From assembly GCF_009857835.1 (NCBI RefSeq), contig NZ_WWCL01000001.1:496001-560000 (forward strand): 64,000 bases of DNA, read 5' to 3'. Shown here one piece after another: positions 15,313-24,171 of this stretch (position 1 is its first letter; the number at the start of each line of letters is the position of its first letter). The position numbers were made by a program, and so were the translations under genes. The notes beneath the pieces were generated by a model that worked only from the letters and a program-made list of their open reading frames with translations, was not told the origin of the DNA and made no database searches. This DNA comes from Duganella fentianensis. Lineage in GTDB: Bacteria; Pseudomonadota; Gammaproteobacteria; Burkholderiales; Burkholderiaceae_D.

Positions 15313-17430
15313 CTAGAAGCTGTAGCTCAGTCCTGCATCGAAGGAACGGCCCATGCCGGGCAGGGCGCGCAGACTGCCGCCTGCGGCACGCAGGCCGGAC
15401 AGGTAGACGCCGGACAGCGGATCGGCATAGGTCTTGTCGAGCAGATTGCTGATACCCGCGTTCAGCTGCAGCTGTTTGCCCAGCTGGTAGCGCGTGTGCA
15501 AGGCCAGCAAGCCATAGCCGGCCGTCGCCGCTTCGATACGGCGCTGATCGAGCTGGGTCTTGCGTCTCACCAGCTTGAGTTCGAGCTGGTTAGTCCACGC
15601 ACCGCTGCGCTGCTCCAGCGTCAGCAGGGTATTGAGCGGCATGATGTGATACAGGGCGCCGCCATCGGCGCGCTGGCCCCGGCTGTAGGCTGCCGTGCCG
15701 TTCAGGTTCAACGCGCCCAGTGCAGCCGGTGCCGCCAGCGGCAGCTGCCAGCTCAGATTGGCGCCGTACAGGCGGGCGTTGTGGTTGGCAAACTGCAGCA
15801 GGGCACCATTAGCGGCGGTCTGGCCATAGGGATTGAACTGGCCCAGCACATCCACATCGATGTAGTCCTGCACGCGGTTGTAATACGGGTTGAACTTGAC
15901 GAACCAGCTGCGCGCGCCGCTACCGCCATGCCAGTGCGCCGTGGCGGCCAGCGTGTAGGCCGTTTCAGGCCGCAGGTCGAGATTGCCCACATAGCCGTTG
16001 CCGTCGCCGAACCAGTTGGTCATGGTCATGGCCATCTTGCCGCGTCCCCACGAGTAGCGCTCGTACAGATTGGGCGAGCGGGTCTTGCGTGCTGCTGCCA
16101 GCTCGTAGCTGCTGCTAGCATCGGCCTCGTAGCGGGCCAGCGCGGTCAGATCGTAGTTGTTGTCGCGCAGCTTGTGTGCGCGTGCGTTGAATACTTTGGC
16201 GGCGGCCGCATCGGCCGCATTCATCATATTGCTGGCATAGGGCTGCACGGCGCCCGTATCCATGCGTACCGACTCCCAGCGGGCACCGAACAGGCTAGTC
16301 CACTGCGCGTTATGCCGGGTTTCTGCTTCACCGTACAGGGCCAGCCGGTCGCGCTGGCCGCCGTTGATATTCACATAGGTCTGCGGTCCCATCATCATGG
16401 AACCGGCGACGGCTGGCCAGTAATCGTCGAGCCGGAACACATGGTATTCCTGACCGACGCGCAGCAGCGTGCCTTCGCCTTGCGGCAGGCTGGCCTTCAG
16501 GCTATAGCCGGTATTGCGGCCTTGCGTCAGCATAGGCATCATGCCCTTGCGTTCGGGCGTGAAGAAGCCCATATCGTGGCTGGTGCGCTCCCAGTAGGCA
16601 CTGGCATCGAGCTCGCCCCAGCCGTAGCGGGCGTGATAGCTGGCGTTGCCGTAGCGCCCAGTGTTGTCCGTCATATCCATGTACTGGTTGGGGTAGCCCT
16701 GATACGGAATATGCTGGGTGCCGAGGCGCACGCTCAGTTGCTGGCCATCGCCGCGCCAGCCCAGCAGCACGGCCTGATTGATGCTCTCGTACAGGCTGGC
16801 CAGCACGGTCTGGCCATTGCCATCCTGATAGCTATGGCTGCGTGCATAGGCGGCGTTATAGCCCACGCTCAGCGTATCGCTGGCGACGCTGGCGCTGATG
16901 CCGCTGCTCAGGCCATTGCCATTGCTGCGCCCGGAGAAACTCAGCTTGCCACTGCTGCGCAAGACGCCGGCCGTATCCGCATACACGGGGGCGGCGGAAC
17001 GCACGGTGATGGTACCGCCTATGCTGTCGCCGCCCGCGCTGACGGGCGTGACGCCGGCCAGCACATCGATGTGGCCGACCTGGGTGGGATCGATGTAGGA
17101 CAGCGGGGCGTTCATGTGGTTGGCGCAGGCCGAGGTGATTTCCATGCCGTCGATGCGGATTTTCAGGCGGTCGTCAGCCAGACCGTTCACGCTGGGCAGG
17201 CCGGACACGCCGCCGCCCTGCGCCACGTTATAGCCGGCGATGGCGCTGAGTAGCTGGCTGGTGTCGCCTATGCCGGACGGGCGCGTGGGCAAGCCTTCGG
17301 CCATGGCCGTGACGAGCACTTTCAGGCGCGGTTCCTGATGTAGATCACTTTCGGTCTGGGCGTGGGCGCTGGCGGCAAAACTCAGGCCGGCGGCAGCCAG
17401 CAGATGCAGGGGGTGTGCAGAGAACTTCAT
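15313..17430 (-). CDS. TonB-dependent outer-membrane receptor, copper-type (OprC-like)
   Basis: 705-residue outer-membrane receptor with signal peptide (cleavage near ASAHAQ), an N-terminal plug (about residues 35-165) and a barrel ending in the aromatic SFDAGLSYSF. The plug segment IDGMEITSACANHMNAPLSY resembles the OprC/NosA copper-receptor signature, and Met-rich loops recur (SMMMGPQ, GKMAMTMTN, KGMMPMLTQ). The DUF2946 gene just upstream on the same strand, common in copper loci, supports copper. No obvious Fur box was recognised in the 157-base gap upstream. It converges on the chemoreceptor with 12 bases between stop codons. Copper import is inferred, not shown. Confidence 0.88.
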   Translation of the reverse strand: MKFSAHPLHLLAAAGLSFAASAHAQTESDLHQEPRLKVLVTAMAEGLPTRPSGIGDTSQLLSAIAGYNVAQGGGVSGLPSVNGLADDRLKIRIDGMEITSACANHMNAPLSYIDPTQVGHIDVLAGVTPVSAGGDSIGGTITVRSAAPVYADTAGVLRSSGKLSFSGRSNGNGLSSGISASVASDTLSVGYNAAYARSHSYQDGNGQTVLASLYESINQAVLLGWRGDGQQLSVRLGTQHIPYQGYPNQYMDMTDNTGRYGNASYHARYGWGELDASAYWERTSHDMGFFTPERKGMMPMLTQGRNTGYSLKASLPQGEGTLLRVGQEYHVFRLDDYWPAVAGSMMMGPQTYVNINGGQRDRLALYGEAETRHNAQWTSLFGARWESVRMDTGAVQPYASNMMNAADAAAAKVFNARAHKLRDNNYDLTALARYEADASSSYELAAARKTRSPNLYERYSWGRGKMAMTMTNWFGDGNGYVGNLDLRPETAYTLAATAHWHGGSGARSWFVKFNPYYNRVQDYIDVDVLGQFNPYGQTAANGALLQFANHNARLYGANLSWQLPLAAPAALGALNLNGTAAYSRGQRADGGALYHIMPLNTLLTLEQRSGAWTNQLELKLVRRKTQLDQRRIEAATAGYGLLALHTRYQLGKQLQLNAGISNLLDKTYADPLSGVYLSGLRAAGGSLRALPGMGRSFDAGLSYSF

Positions 17431-17587
17431 ATTATCCTTGGTACGTATCGGTTACTGCGAGCTTGCTGTGTTATGTACGCAGGCCGGCCGCGTACCGGCC
17501 TATCGGCCTGGGGTACGGACGTGCAGCAGCCTGCGCCGGACTCGCGGCGCTAGTGAGCGCTTGAAAAAAATGGAGGAAAAGGAGAAC

Positions 17588-17974
17588 TCAGGCGCGCACG
17601 GGCGGCGCACGCGGATTTGCGGCCGACCAGACGTGGGCCGTGTGGGCTGAAGAGTAGTAGCGGGCAGGATAGAGCGCGCGTCCGCTCACGGCGGGCAGCA
17701 CCAGCGTGGCCGTGGCGGGCAGTGCAAGCAGCGGGCTGTGGGTGGCGCAGTACAGGCAGTGTTCGATGCCGGCTTTGGCGGGCGTGCTTTCGCGCTGGCC
17801 ATCGCCATCGAGCTTGATCAGCTTAGTGCCGCTGGTGGTACAGATTTCGATGCTGCTGCTGCGGCCCTGCTGGTATTCGAGCGCGCGCGTGATGCTGGGC
17901 GCGACCAGGCCGAACAGGAAAGTCAGCATGACTATCCATACTTGCAGTAGGCGGCGCTGGGCGAAGAAATTCAT
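17588..17974 (-). CDS. DUF2946 family protein
   Basis: 128-residue protein with an N-terminal membrane anchor or signal (residues 10-30), the segment EICTTSG and the cysteine motif HCLYCATH, both hallmarks of DUF2946. These conserved Cys and His residues could bind copper; family members often flank copper receptors or PCu(A)C genes. It lies upstream of the TonB receptor on the same strand with a 157-base gap, so the two may share a promoter or be separately regulated. Its biochemical function is not established. Confidence 0.8.
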   Translation of the reverse strand: MNFFAQRRLLQVWIVMLTFLFGLVAPSITRALEYQQGRSSSIEICTTSGTKLIKLDGDGQRESTPAKAGIEHCLYCATHSPLLALPATATLVLPAVSGRALYPARYYSSAHTAHVWSAANPRAPPVRA

Positions 17975-18050
17975 GCGCCGATTATAGACTAGCCTTGCCA
18001 GAAAGCCTACGCAGCGCTGTGCTGCACGGTCGTCGCGGCGACGGGCTGGG

Positions 18051-18887
18051 CTAGCGCGCCGCCGCTTGCTGCGTCAGCTGGTAGTCAGTCTTGGCATAGC
18101 CTTGCAGATGCTGGTTGGTGTAATCGAGGAAGGCGCGCGAGCGGTAGGCAGCGGCGATGTCGCGCGCATAGGGCTTGTCCTTGTCGGCGCTGCGCACGGC
18201 CACCAGATTGATGTAGTTGGGCGAAATCTTTTCCGTGATCAGTGCATCGGTCAGTTTCAGGCCGGAGGCCAGGGCGAAATTGCCGTTGACGAAAGCGTAG
18301 TCGCTATCCTGCAGCGAGCGCGGTAGCTGGGCCGCTTCCAGTGCCACCAGCTTGAGCTTCTTGAGGTTGACGGCGATATCTTTTTCCGACGCGCGCAGCG
18401 GATCGATCTGGGGGCGCAGGCGTATCCAGCCCAGCTGGTCGAGCAGCACCAGTGCGCGGGCCTGATTGGTGGGATCGTTGGGCATGGTGACCAGCGCGCC
18501 TTCACGTACTTCGGTCAGCGCCTTGTGCTTTTTGCTGTACAGCGCTATCGGCGCAGTGGGAATGGTAATCAGCTCGCTGAGCGCGAGTTTGTGTTCGCTG
18601 GCGAACTGGCGCAGGTAGACGATGTGCTGGAAGATGTTGGCATCGAGCGCGCCTTCGGCCAGCGCGAAATTGGGCTGGATGTAGTCACTGAATTCCACCA
18701 CCTTCACTTTATAGCCCTGCTTTTCCAGTATCGGTTTGATGCCGAACTTGACCTGATCGGCATACGGCCCGACGCTGGTGCCGATCACCAGTTCGTGCGG
18801 GTCGCGCGCGGCCACGTTGTGGCTGGCCAGCATGGCCAGCGAAAGGCCGAGCAGGCGGCGGCGTACTACGGAACGATGGGATGGCAT
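18051..18887 (-). CDS. metQ: MetQ/NlpA-family ABC transporter binding protein
   Basis: 278-residue periplasmic substrate-binding protein of the NlpA family. Diagnostic segments are LVIGTSVGPYADQ, ALDANIFQHIVYLRQ, ITIPTAPIALYSKK, MPNDPTNQARAL and the late DYAFVNGNFALASGL. The family normally binds methionine. It has a basic signal peptide ending near HNVAARD, and there is no Cys around the cleavage region, so the lipobox usual in MetQ is absent and the protein is predicted to be soluble. It is the last gene of metN-metI-metQ, with 52 bases separating it from metI. D-Met, L-Met or another amino acid or sulfonate could be the substrate. Confidence 0.85.
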   Translation of the reverse strand: MPSHRSVVRRRLLGLSLAMLASHNVAARDPHELVIGTSVGPYADQVKFGIKPILEKQGYKVKVVEFSDYIQPNFALAEGALDANIFQHIVYLRQFASEHKLALSELITIPTAPIALYSKKHKALTEVREGALVTMPNDPTNQARALVLLDQLGWIRLRPQIDPLRASEKDIAVNLKKLKLVALEAAQLPRSLQDSDYAFVNGNFALASGLKLTDALITEKISPNYINLVAVRSADKDKPYARDIAAAYRSRAFLDYTNQHLQGYAKTDYQLTQQAAAR

Positions 18888-18939
18888 GGCGGTTCTTTCT
18901 CCGTCTATCTAGTCAGGTAATGGGGGGAAGGGATAGGGT

Positions 18940-19602
18940 TCAGCGCCGGTCGAGGCGGCGCGCCAGCCGGCTGCCGCCGAACTGGATCAGCTGCACCAGC
19001 AGCACCAGCACGGCGATGGTGCACACCATCATGCTGGTGTCGAAACGGTAGTAGCCGAAGCGTATGGCCAGATCGCCGATGCCGCCGCCACCCACCACGC
19101 CGGCCACGGCCGAGTAGGACAGGAAGCTGATCGCCAGCACCGTCAGCGCGCTGACCAGACCGGAACGGGCCTCCACCAGCAGCACCCTGCGCACGATCTG
19201 CCACGGACTGGCACCCATGGCCACCGCCGCTTCCAGCACGCCGCGGGGCACTTCATGCAGCTGCTGCTCGACCAGCCGGGCAAAATACGGCACGGCCGCG
19301 CAGGCCAGCGGTACCGAGGCCGCCAGCGGGCCGATGGAACTGCCGACGATCAAACGCGTCAGCGGCACCAGCGCCACCAGCAAGATGATGAAGGGGAAGG
19401 AGCGCAAGGTATTCACCAGCCAGCCCAGTACCGCGGCCAGTACGCGCTGCTGCAGGATCTGCCCGGGGCCCAGCAGGAAGAGCAGCACACCGAGCGGGCC
19501 GCCCAGCAGCAGCGCCACGCTCAGGCAGATGGCCAGCATCAGCAGGGTCTGGCCCAGTGCCTGCCACAGCTCGGGCGCTATCGTCAGTACGGTGTCAAGC
19601 AT
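18940..19602 (-). CDS. metI: MetI-like ABC transporter permease
   Basis: 220-residue inner-membrane permease with five to six helices, matching MetI length. Family landmarks are LRSFPFIILLVALVPLTR near residue 66, the EAA-loop segment EVPRGVLEAAVAMGASPWQI and the C-terminal FGYYRFDTSMM. Its start overlaps the metN stop by 8 bases, implying coupled translation. Together with the ATPase and binding protein it forms one complete importer. Confidence 0.92.
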   Translation of the reverse strand: MLDTVLTIAPELWQALGQTLLMLAICLSVALLLGGPLGVLLFLLGPGQILQQRVLAAVLGWLVNTLRSFPFIILLVALVPLTRLIVGSSIGPLAASVPLACAAVPYFARLVEQQLHEVPRGVLEAAVAMGASPWQIVRRVLLVEARSGLVSALTVLAISFLSYSAVAGVVGGGGIGDLAIRFGYYRFDTSMMVCTIAVLVLLVQLIQFGGSRLARRLDRR

Positions 19603-20389
19603 GCTGCACTCCCGCCCAGCTGGCAGCCAGACCGGCTTCGCTGCGGTAGAAGGCCAGCTCGCGTCCCAGCGCCGTGTGGCGCACGCGGGCCGTATCGGCC
19701 GGATCGAACTGTTCGGCGATACGGCCCTCGTCCATCACCACGATGCGGTGACAGAGCTGGCTCAGTGCCGCCAGTTCGTGGCTGACGATGACGATGGTGA
19801 CGCCCAGTGTCTGGTTGATGTTGCGCAGAGTGGTCAGTATGCTGCGCGTGGTATCGGCATCGAGCGCGGAAGTGGGTTCGTCGCACAGCAGCACTTCGGG
19901 GCGGCTGGCCAGAGCGCGGGCGATGGCCACGCGCTGTTTCTGGCCGCCCGATAGCTGGGCCGGATAGCTGCCGGCACGTGCGCTCAGGCCGACGATGTCC
20001 AGACATTCGCTGACCCGTGCTGCCAGCCTTGGCGGATTCAGGCGCTCGTGCAGGCGCAGGGGAAAGGCGATGTTGTCGTACACCGTCAGGTTGTGCAGCA
20101 GGTTGTAGTGCTGGAACACCATGCCTATCTGCTCGCGTGCACGGCGCAGCTGTGCGGCCGGCATGCGGGTAAGTTCCTGTCCGTTGAGCTGCACGCTGCC
20201 GCGCTCGGGCCGCTCCAGCAGGTTGAAGCAGCGCAGCAGGGTGGATTTGCCGGCGCCGCTGCGGCCTATCAGGCCGACGATCTGGCCGGCGGCGATACTC
20301 AGGCTGACGTCCTGCAGGACCGGATACTGGCTGCCATCAGGCAGAGGATAGTTTTTACTGACGCCGTGTAGCTGGATGAGATCGTGCAT
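19595..20389 (-). CDS. metN: MetN-like ABC transporter ATPase lacking the C-terminal NIL domain
   Basis: 264-residue ABC ATPase with Walker [16 protein letters not shown]-loop VFQHYN, signature [16 protein letters not shown], Walker [13 protein letters not shown] and H-loop VSHE. Typical MetN proteins have about 340 residues and end in a methionine-sensing NIL/ACT-like domain that inhibits transport; this protein stops soon after the nucleotide-binding domain, so that feedback device is missing. The reading frame closes cleanly and overlaps metI by 8 bases, which argues against a recent truncation. It is the first gene of the transporter operon. Confidence 0.9.
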   Translation of the reverse strand: MHDLIQLHGVSKNYPLPDGSQYPVLQDVSLSIAAGQIVGLIGRSGAGKSTLLRCFNLLERPERGSVQLNGQELTRMPAAQLRRAREQIGMVFQHYNLLHNLTVYDNIAFPLRLHERLNPPRLAARVSECLDIVGLSARAGSYPAQLSGGQKQRVAIARALASRPEVLLCDEPTSALDADTTRSILTTLRNINQTLGVTIVIVSHELAALSQLCHRIVVMDEGRIAEQFDPADTARVRHTALGRELAFYRSEAGLAASWAGVQHA

Positions 20390-20418
20390 GGTGGCCCGCC
20401 GCGCTGGTGTTGGGAAGG

Positions 20419-20448
20419 TGGCCCATGGCTGCGATGCGAACCATGGGC
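20419..20448. promoter_or_regulatory. Inverted repeat upstream of metN
   Basis: GGCCCATGG and CCATGGGCC form a 9-bp stem around a 12-base loop, 30-60 bases upstream of the metN start in its transcription direction. The 190-base gap up to the next gene otherwise shows nothing clear; no SAM riboswitch fold was recognised. The dyad could be an operator or leader hairpin. Confidence 0.3.
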
Positions 20449-20580
20449 CGGCCGGCTGCCGGATGTGGCAGCGGGCTATCAGTGCGGCAGTATGCGCTGC
20501 GCGGGCGGCAGCGTGAACGAAGATATTCGCGTTAGTAAATGCAGTTTATGCACGAGCATGTACTGGCCCGGCGGAGCGAT

Positions 20581-20967
20581 TCAGGCCGGCCGGCGCTGGC
20601 GCCACAGCACCCAGCCGCTGGCCAGCAGCAGGCTGGCCGCCAGCAGGTTGAGCACCACGACGCCGCTGGCCAGATGCAGCACCATGCCGAGGCTGACGCC
20701 GGCCTTGACGGCCCACTGGGCACTGCCGTCGTAGGCATAGTAGCTGACCACCTGCACGCCGTAATACAGCAGCGCGCCATACCAGCCTAGCCGCTGCTGC
20801 TTGAGGGCCAGCGCGGCCGCGCCTATGCCCAGCATGGCCACGCCTATCAGTATGGCCAGCGGCATGCCGCTATGGGGCTCGCCCAGCCAGCCCAGACAGA
20901 CGCCCAGCGTCAGCAAGCCATTGAGTAACAGGACTCTGGCCAGCCACTTTTCAAATTCCTGCATCAA
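20581..20967 (-). CDS. Hypothetical four-helix membrane protein
   Basis: 128-residue protein of unknown function with four predicted membrane helices (about residues 10-28, 34-53, 60-80 and 90-122) and a short basic cytoplasmic end (WRQRRPA). It has no recognised domain and no catalytic-looking residues apart from paired Tyr in YYGVQVVSYYAYDG. It lies 27 bases downstream of the soluble histidine kinase on the same strand, so it is probably cotranscribed with that kinase and may be its membrane partner or signal source (inference). Confidence 0.7.
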   Translation of the reverse strand: MMQEFEKWLARVLLLNGLLTLGVCLGWLGEPHSGMPLAILIGVAMLGIGAAALALKQQRLGWYGALLYYGVQVVSYYAYDGSAQWAVKAGVSLGMVLHLASGVVVLNLLAASLLLASGWVLWRQRRPA

Positions 20968-20994
20968 GTTGGTGTTTCTTTCCGGTGGAGTGAT

Positions 20995-23052
20995 TCAAGC
21001 ATCGAGTCCGTCAGGCAGGCGTAACTGGAAGTGGCTGCCGATGCCGGGTGTGCTGTCGAGTATAACCTGACCGCGCATCATGCTGACCACCATGCTGTGC
21101 ACACTGGCCAGGCCCAGCCCCGTGCCCGTCAGCCCCAGCTGGGTAGTGAAGAAAGGTTCGAACACATGGGACAGATGCTCGGGCGCGATGCCGCAGCCAT
21201 CGTCTATCCAGTCGATCACCACCGTGTGTTCCTGCAGCGCCGCGCGCACCACGATGTTGCCGCTGGTGCGGCGGGCAAATGCGTGCATCAGGCAGTTATC
21301 GAGCAGGTGCTGGAACACGATCTGGCAGGCGCCCGGATAGCCTACCAGCCATAGCTGCTCGGGCATGGCCAGCGTCAGCGTGATGCCGCGCTTGTGCAAT
21401 GGGGGGCGCCAGTTGTCGGCGCAGTAGCGCAGGCGGTCGCTCAGGTCGAAGCGGCTGGCCACTTCCTGCGCCGGTTCGCCCGACAGGCTCTTGAAACGGT
21501 CCACCAGCTGGCTGATCTGATACAGGGCGCGGTCGACCAGCGCGCCGCCTTGCAGCACATCGTCCAGCACCCGATCGAGCTGGCTGCGGCGCAGGCTGCC
21601 CGTGGCCACGGTCTGCTGCAGCGTGGCGGCCTGCTCGGTGATGGCGCTGGCCGCCACGCGCGCATTGCCGAGCGGAGTATTGAGTTCGTGCGCCATGCCG
21701 ACCACCAGCCGCGACAGGCCCAGCTGCTTTTCCTGCTGCATCAGCGAGTGCATGGCCTGCTCCAGCGCTGCCGTGCGTTCGCGCACTTCCTGCTCGAGCC
21801 GGTCGTGTGCTGTCTGCAGCGCCGCTTCGGCGGCCTGGCGCACGGCCACTTCGCGCTGCAGGCTGTCCAGCGTCTGCTGCAATTCCTGATTGCGCTGTAC
21901 CAGCGAATTTTCCAGCACGGTGCCGTGCTGGGCCAGCAGCGCGTTCTGGTAGAGCAGCTGGGGCCGTTCCATCACGGCCGTCAGGGTCTCGCCCAGCGAG
22001 GTGGAAAGCTCGCGCTTGTAATAGCGCTCCATCGCCACCTGATCGATGGTGGCCTGCAGCGCCTGTTCCAGATAGCCCCAGCGGCGGCCATAGCGGCGGA
22101 TTGCATACAGGCTGATTTCGCGCAGCCGGCTAGGGTGCAGCGATTCGCGCGCCAGTGTGGCATCGTAGGACAGCAGATCCTGCCATGCCTGCTGGCGTTC
22201 GCCTTCGGCACACTGGATCAGCAGGCGGCACAGGTGCAGCCACGGTTCCCAGTAGCCGTCGTTGCCGTATTTGGCATACACCTGCTGCATGTAGTGGCGG
22301 CTGTCGCTGGTCTGCTCGCGCGTGGCCGACACCACGGCCAGATTCAGCAGCGCCACGCATTCCTGCGATTCCAGCCCGAATTTGCGGGTGCACTGCAGCA
22401 CCTGCACGCGGCGCGACAGACAATCGCTCCAGTGCTGGTCGGCCTTGACGGGATCGCCTTCTTCCAGCGCCAGATAGTAGGAAGCAGAGGCGGAATAATC
22501 GAGCAGGGTGGTGTAGATGGCGGGACTGAGCGTGTCGCGCTGGGCCAGCATGGTGGCGCAGAACTGGCGCAGCTCCTCGTGCATTTCCGCGCTCAGCATG
22601 ACGCGGCAGCGTGCCGCCTTCATCTGCACCACCAGTTCCGGCAGGGCGCAGCGTTCGTATAGCTCGGCGGCGCGGGCCAGGCTGTCCAGCGCTGCATGGT
22701 GCAAACGCATGCGCATCTGCACCCAGTGCAGGGCGCGGAAGGCGGCCGCCTGGGCCAGCGGATGCTGTTCGGTCTGGGCTTGCAGCTGCAGCGATTTGGC
22801 CGGCATCAGCAGCGCTTCGGCTACGTTTTCCAGATTGGCGGCGCGGTCCAGCAACTGGAAGGCTTCCAGTTCCAGCTTTTGCGAAGCATTGAGTTTTTCC
22901 GTCTGCAGCTGCAGCAGCACGGGACGCAAGTGCAGCATTTCATGGCCGGACAGGCAGACCCGCAGTTTGCGCAACTGTAGCTCCGCCCCGGCGATGGCGG
23001 CGCCAGTGGCGGCGGCATACGCTTGCGGTGGACGGATTTCAGAAGCAGACAT
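20995..23052 (-). CDS. Soluble sensor histidine kinase with helical-repeat N-terminus
   Basis: 685-residue protein without membrane segments. Residues 30-385 are helix-rich and resemble degenerate TPR-like repeats of MalT/guanylate-cyclase-linked type. Residues about 390-450 form a coiled coil (QRNQELQQTLDSLQREV onward), followed by an HWE-free HisKA domain with His455 in MAHELNTPLGNA and a HATPase with N-box HLLDNCLMHAF, G1 DDGCGIAPEHL, F-box FEPFFTTQ and G2 GTGLGLASV. All catalytic boxes look intact. No response regulator is adjacent, so it is an orphan kinase; the four-helix membrane protein downstream could relay its signal. It is divergent from no gene: its promoter lies in the 145-base gap after the binding-protein gene at 23199. 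Confidence 0.88.
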   Translation of the reverse strand: MSASEIRPPQAYAAATGAAIAGAELQLRKLRVCLSGHEMLHLRPVLLQLQTEKLNASQKLELEAFQLLDRAANLENVAEALLMPAKSLQLQAQTEQHPLAQAAAFRALHWVQMRMRLHHAALDSLARAAELYERCALPELVVQMKAARCRVMLSAEMHEELRQFCATMLAQRDTLSPAIYTTLLDYSASASYYLALEEGDPVKADQHWSDCLSRRVQVLQCTRKFGLESQECVALLNLAVVSATREQTSDSRHYMQQVYAKYGNDGYWEPWLHLCRLLIQCAEGERQQAWQDLLSYDATLARESLHPSRLREISLYAIRRYGRRWGYLEQALQATIDQVAMERYYKRELSTSLGETLTAVMERPQLLYQNALLAQHGTVLENSLVQRNQELQQTLDSLQREVAVRQAAEAALQTAHDRLEQEVRERTAALEQAMHSLMQQEKQLGLSRLVVGMAHELNTPLGNARVAASAITEQAATLQQTVATGSLRRSQLDRVLDDVLQGGALVDRALYQISQLVDRFKSLSGEPAQEVASRFDLSDRLRYCADNWRPPLHKRGITLTLAMPEQLWLVGYPGACQIVFQHLLDNCLMHAFARRTSGNIVVRAALQEHTVVIDWIDDGCGIAPEHLSHVFEPFFTTQLGLTGTGLGLASVHSMVVSMMRGQVILDSTPGIGSHFQLRLPDGLDA

Positions 23053-23198
23053 GGCGAGACCTTGTGGTGCACTAGCACGTGCAAGGAGTATCCCATGAAG
23101 TCGCTTGCAGCCAAACAGCGAGAGGCGGGCAAGCTAGCCGGGTGTTGCTATTTCGCAGCTAACATAGCAAATCGGCAAACTGTCTTTCAGGACAAGGG

Positions 23199-23936
23199 CT
23201 AGTGGTTTTTCCACTTGCGCTCGATGGCGGCGCGGGTGCCGTTCAGCACGATGGCGGCGTAGCCGCGGTTGAACAGCAGGCGCGCCTGCTCGCCCTGCGG
23301 GTGCAGGCTGCTGAAGCCGATATACGAACCCTGCGGCGTGGTTTCGAAAGCGAACACCACCTGCTGTACGCCGGCCTTGCTGATCAGGGTATCGTCGCTC
23401 TTGAAGTCATCCATCATGCTGACCACCAGATCGACGTGGCCGACCGCCAGCTTTTTCAGATTGGTTTCTTCCGAGCGGGCCTGCAGCAGATGGATGCCGC
23501 GCTCCGTCAGGCGCAGGATGGCGGGCGGATATTCATAGCCGTTGACGATGCCGATGCGCAGGCCGGCTGGCAGCTCGGCCAGCGTGCGGGCCGCCACCGG
23601 GCGGCTGGCATGGTAGTAAAAGCGCGGGTAGGCATAGAACAGGGGCAGGCCGGATAGCCGCACCTTGCCCTCCAGCTCGGGGGCATCGGACATGCTGAGG
23701 CAGGCCGCGACGGCGCCGCTGAGCACGTATTTCTTGCAGCGCGCATACGGTACTACCGTCAGCTTGACGGGGGTATCCATGGCGGCAAAAGCAGCCAGCA
23801 CGATTTCATTGGCATAACCGCTGCCGTCCGGATTGGACATGGGCGCCGCCGCATCCTCCACCATGATTTCTATCGGCCCGGCCAGCGCCAGTGCGCTCAC
23901 CAGACTCCCTATGCAGACTGCCAGCAGACGGCGCAT
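23199..23936 (-). CDS. Periplasmic solute-binding-like protein (SBP_bac_3 family)
   Basis: 245-residue secreted protein with signal peptide MRRLLAVCIGSLVSALALAG and a family-3 solute-binding fold (PIEIMVEDAAAPMSNPDGSG, then LRIGIVNGYEYPPAI and LAVGHVDLVVSMM). No ABC permease or ATPase gene is nearby, so it is either an orphan binding protein or a soluble sensor feeding a cyclic-di-GMP enzyme or kinase. A similar protein is encoded at 31881-32642. I chose the ATG at 23936, which begins a clean signal peptide; the frame extends upstream to 24017. It is divergent from the large GGDEF-EAL gene across 235 bases. Confidence 0.82.
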   Translation of the reverse strand: MRRLLAVCIGSLVSALALAGPIEIMVEDAAAPMSNPDGSGYANEIVLAAFAAMDTPVKLTVVPYARCKKYVLSGAVAACLSMSDAPELEGKVRLSGLPLFYAYPRFYYHASRPVAARTLAELPAGLRIGIVNGYEYPPAILRLTERGIHLLQARSEETNLKKLAVGHVDLVVSMMDDFKSDDTLISKAGVQQVVFAFETTPQGSYIGFSSLHPQGEQARLLFNRGYAAIVLNGTRAAIERKWKNH

Positions 23937-24171
23937 GGCCCGACTCCGTAAACGAATGCCAAATTGCGGAAATAGTTGCGGATCATGGTAGCGTAAACCG
24001 TCACCCGCCAGTGCCATGCTTGCTGCAAGTCTGGCATGGCTACAACGGCGCTACGGCAATTTTGGTGGACAAATGGCGCCAAAACGTTCAGATTGGAAGG
24101 GCCTGCACTGGTATCGCCCCGAGCTTGCGATATGCTGCCCCGCAGGTGTACTTGCCCTACAGTGAGAATCC

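Noticed and set aside
15496..17253. Long plus-strand open frame opposite the TonB receptor
   Set aside because: The TonB receptor on the minus strand has a signal peptide, plug and barrel; the plus-strand frame has no recognisable domain.
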